This document shows positions 5,276 to 6,134 of a DNA stretch of 6,134 nt, piece after piece. This DNA is from Candidatus Iainarchaeum sp. (lineage in GTDB: Archaea > Iainarchaeota > Iainarchaeia > JAADDC01), in NCBI GenBank assembly GCA_015520865.1, contig WAPE01000056.1, forward strand, positions 1 through 6,134, given 5' to 3'. The notes below the pieces were generated by a model. That model saw only the letters and a list, made by a program, of their open reading frames with translations. It ran no database searches and was not told the origin of the DNA. The position numbers were made by a program, and so were the translations under genes. Each line of letters begins with the position of its first letter. The first letter of the stretch is position 1.

Positions 5276-6134
5276 GTGGCAGACTTCAAGGTCACACCCT
5301 GGGAAGTGGAAGGTGAGGTAGACTACGAGAAGCTTTTGGAGGAATTCGGAGCAAAACCGCTGGATCCTTCGATCGTAAGAAAGCTGCCGGAGCCTGTCTT
5401 GCTTCCGCTGCGTAGGGGCTATTTCTATGCACATAGGGACTTCGATCTCTTCGTCAAGGATTGGGAAGAAGGAAAGCAGATTTCCATCGTAACGGGAAGG
5501 GGTCCCTCTGGAAGGATGCACCTAGGCCACATCCTTCCCTTCTATGCAGCAAAATGGTTCCAGGAGAAGCTTGGAGCCTTTGTACTCGTACCCATCTCCG
5601 ACGATGAGAAGTACCTAGTGAAGAGAAAGCTAAAGATCAAGGATGCGGAAGCATTCAAGAAGGATAATCTCGTAGATATTCTATCGGTCGGTTTTAATCC
5701 AGAAAAAACAAGGATCGTTATCGATCTTGAGGATACACTCCTTTACAAGCCAGCGGTTATCGTGGCGAAGCGAGTGACGTTTTCGACGATGCGAGCAGTC
5801 TTTGGATTAACCAACGAGTCCAACGTAGGTTGGGTGTTTTACCCGGCGGTCCAGATGGTTCACCTCTACCTTCCTCAGCTCATCCTGGGCCCCCATAGGG
5901 TTTTGGTTCCCGTTGCCGTGGACCAGGATCCCTATATAAGGGTAGCGCGCGACGTAGCGGAGAAGTTAGGCCTTGTCAAGACGGCGGGGCTTCTCTCGAA
6001 GTTCATGCCGAGCCTGGAATCCCCAACGGGGAAGATGAGCACAACAGGCGGAACGGAGGAAAAGGTCATCTGGCTAACGGACGATAGGGAAACGATTAGA
6101 AGGAAGATCATGAAGTACGCGTTCTCCGGAGGTA
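5276..6134 (+). CDS. trpS: Tryptophanyl-tRNA synthetase, archaeal type (3' end outside the window)
   Basis: The first 286 codons are present and no stop is reached before the window ends. This class I synthetase joins tryptophan to tRNA-Trp. The HIGH-type motif is HLGH at residues 82-85, after GRGPSG. The KMSKS-type motif is KMSTT at 253-257. Archaeal and eukaryotic TrpRS hallmarks are ISDDEKYL (107-114), VGFNPEKTRIVIDLED (138-153), VAVDQDPYIRVARDVA (213-228) and KYAFSGG (280-286). The start is GTG followed by ADFKVTPWEVEG, a typical N-terminus for this group. It has no Shine-Dalgarno site and a TATA-like box at leaderless spacing. It lies about 55 bp downstream of the structured RNA. No anomaly is seen in the part visible. 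Confidence 0.95.
   Translation, partial: MADFKVTPWEVEGEVDYEKLLEEFGAKPLDPSIVRKLPEPVLLPLRRGYFYAHRDFDLFVKDWEEGKQISIVTGRGPSGRMHLGHILPFYAAKWFQEKLGAFVLVPISDDEKYLVKRKLKIKDAEAFKKDNLVDILSVGFNPEKTRIVIDLEDTLLYKPAVIVAKRVTFSTMRAVFGLTNESNVGWVFYPAVQMVHLYLPQLILGPHRVLVPVAVDQDPYIRVARDVAEKLGLVKTAGLLSKFMPSLESPTGKMSTTGGTEEKVIWLTDDRETIRRKIMKYAFSGG

Noticed and set aside
5156..5521. Minus-strand 121-codon ORF
   Set aside because: It is antisense to the start of trpS and to the structured RNA; trpS has clear family motifs, this frame has none.
1..6134. CRISPR array, insertion sequence or tRNA gene
   Set aside because: No spaced repeats, transposase-like frames, terminal inverted repeats or cloverleaf sequences were seen; the only repeat array is the in-gene 24-bp repeat without spacers.

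Overview
The window looks like chromosomal DNA of a thermophilic or hyperthermophilic archaeon. The evidence is an archaeal/eukaryotic-type tryptophanyl-tRNA synthetase, a small pyruvoyl-type SpeD, a short hexameric-type glutamate dehydrogenase, an archaeal RNA-binding protein with a C-terminal EMAP/OB domain, BRE/TATA promoters about 25 nt upstream of several start codons, T-rich archaeal terminators, and a GC-rich structured RNA that stands out from its less GC-rich surroundings. I cannot assign a phylum. The SpeD sequence reminds me most of crenarchaeal relatives.

Left part, minus strand (31-3152): three co-oriented genes with short gaps of 43 and 38 bp. In transcription order they are an EMAP-domain RNA-binding protein, a molybdopterin/[4Fe-4S] formate dehydrogenase catalytic subunit with Cys in place of Sec, and a small unknown gene. 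The unknown gene carries three perfect 24-bp tandem repeats. Its coding sense continues past its annotated stop in the -1 frame for 100 more codons. The switch can be placed at a G GGA AAA heptamer, so this is either a frameshifted gene (mutation or sequencing error) or a candidate programmed -1 frameshift. It had not been joined as one gene in the simple ORF view.

Centre, plus strand (3205-4815): a divergent promoter region separates the minus-strand cluster from speD (S-adenosylmethionine or arginine decarboxylase) and gdhA, which are 33 bp apart and probably co-transcribed. A T-rich terminator follows gdhA.

Right part, plus strand (about 4850-6134): a strong BRE/TATA box precedes a roughly 330-nt GC-rich non-coding RNA with several long perfect helices. 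It ends at a T5 tract. The size matches RNase P or SRP RNA, but I cannot find the hallmark motifs of either, so its identity is open. trpS follows from its own promoter as a leaderless GTG gene and runs off the window. Three genes (EMAP protein, fdhA, trpS) share a layout of TATA box, about 25 nt, then a GTG start with no well-placed Shine-Dalgarno site. The genes starting at ATG mostly carry purine-rich Shine-Dalgarno sites.
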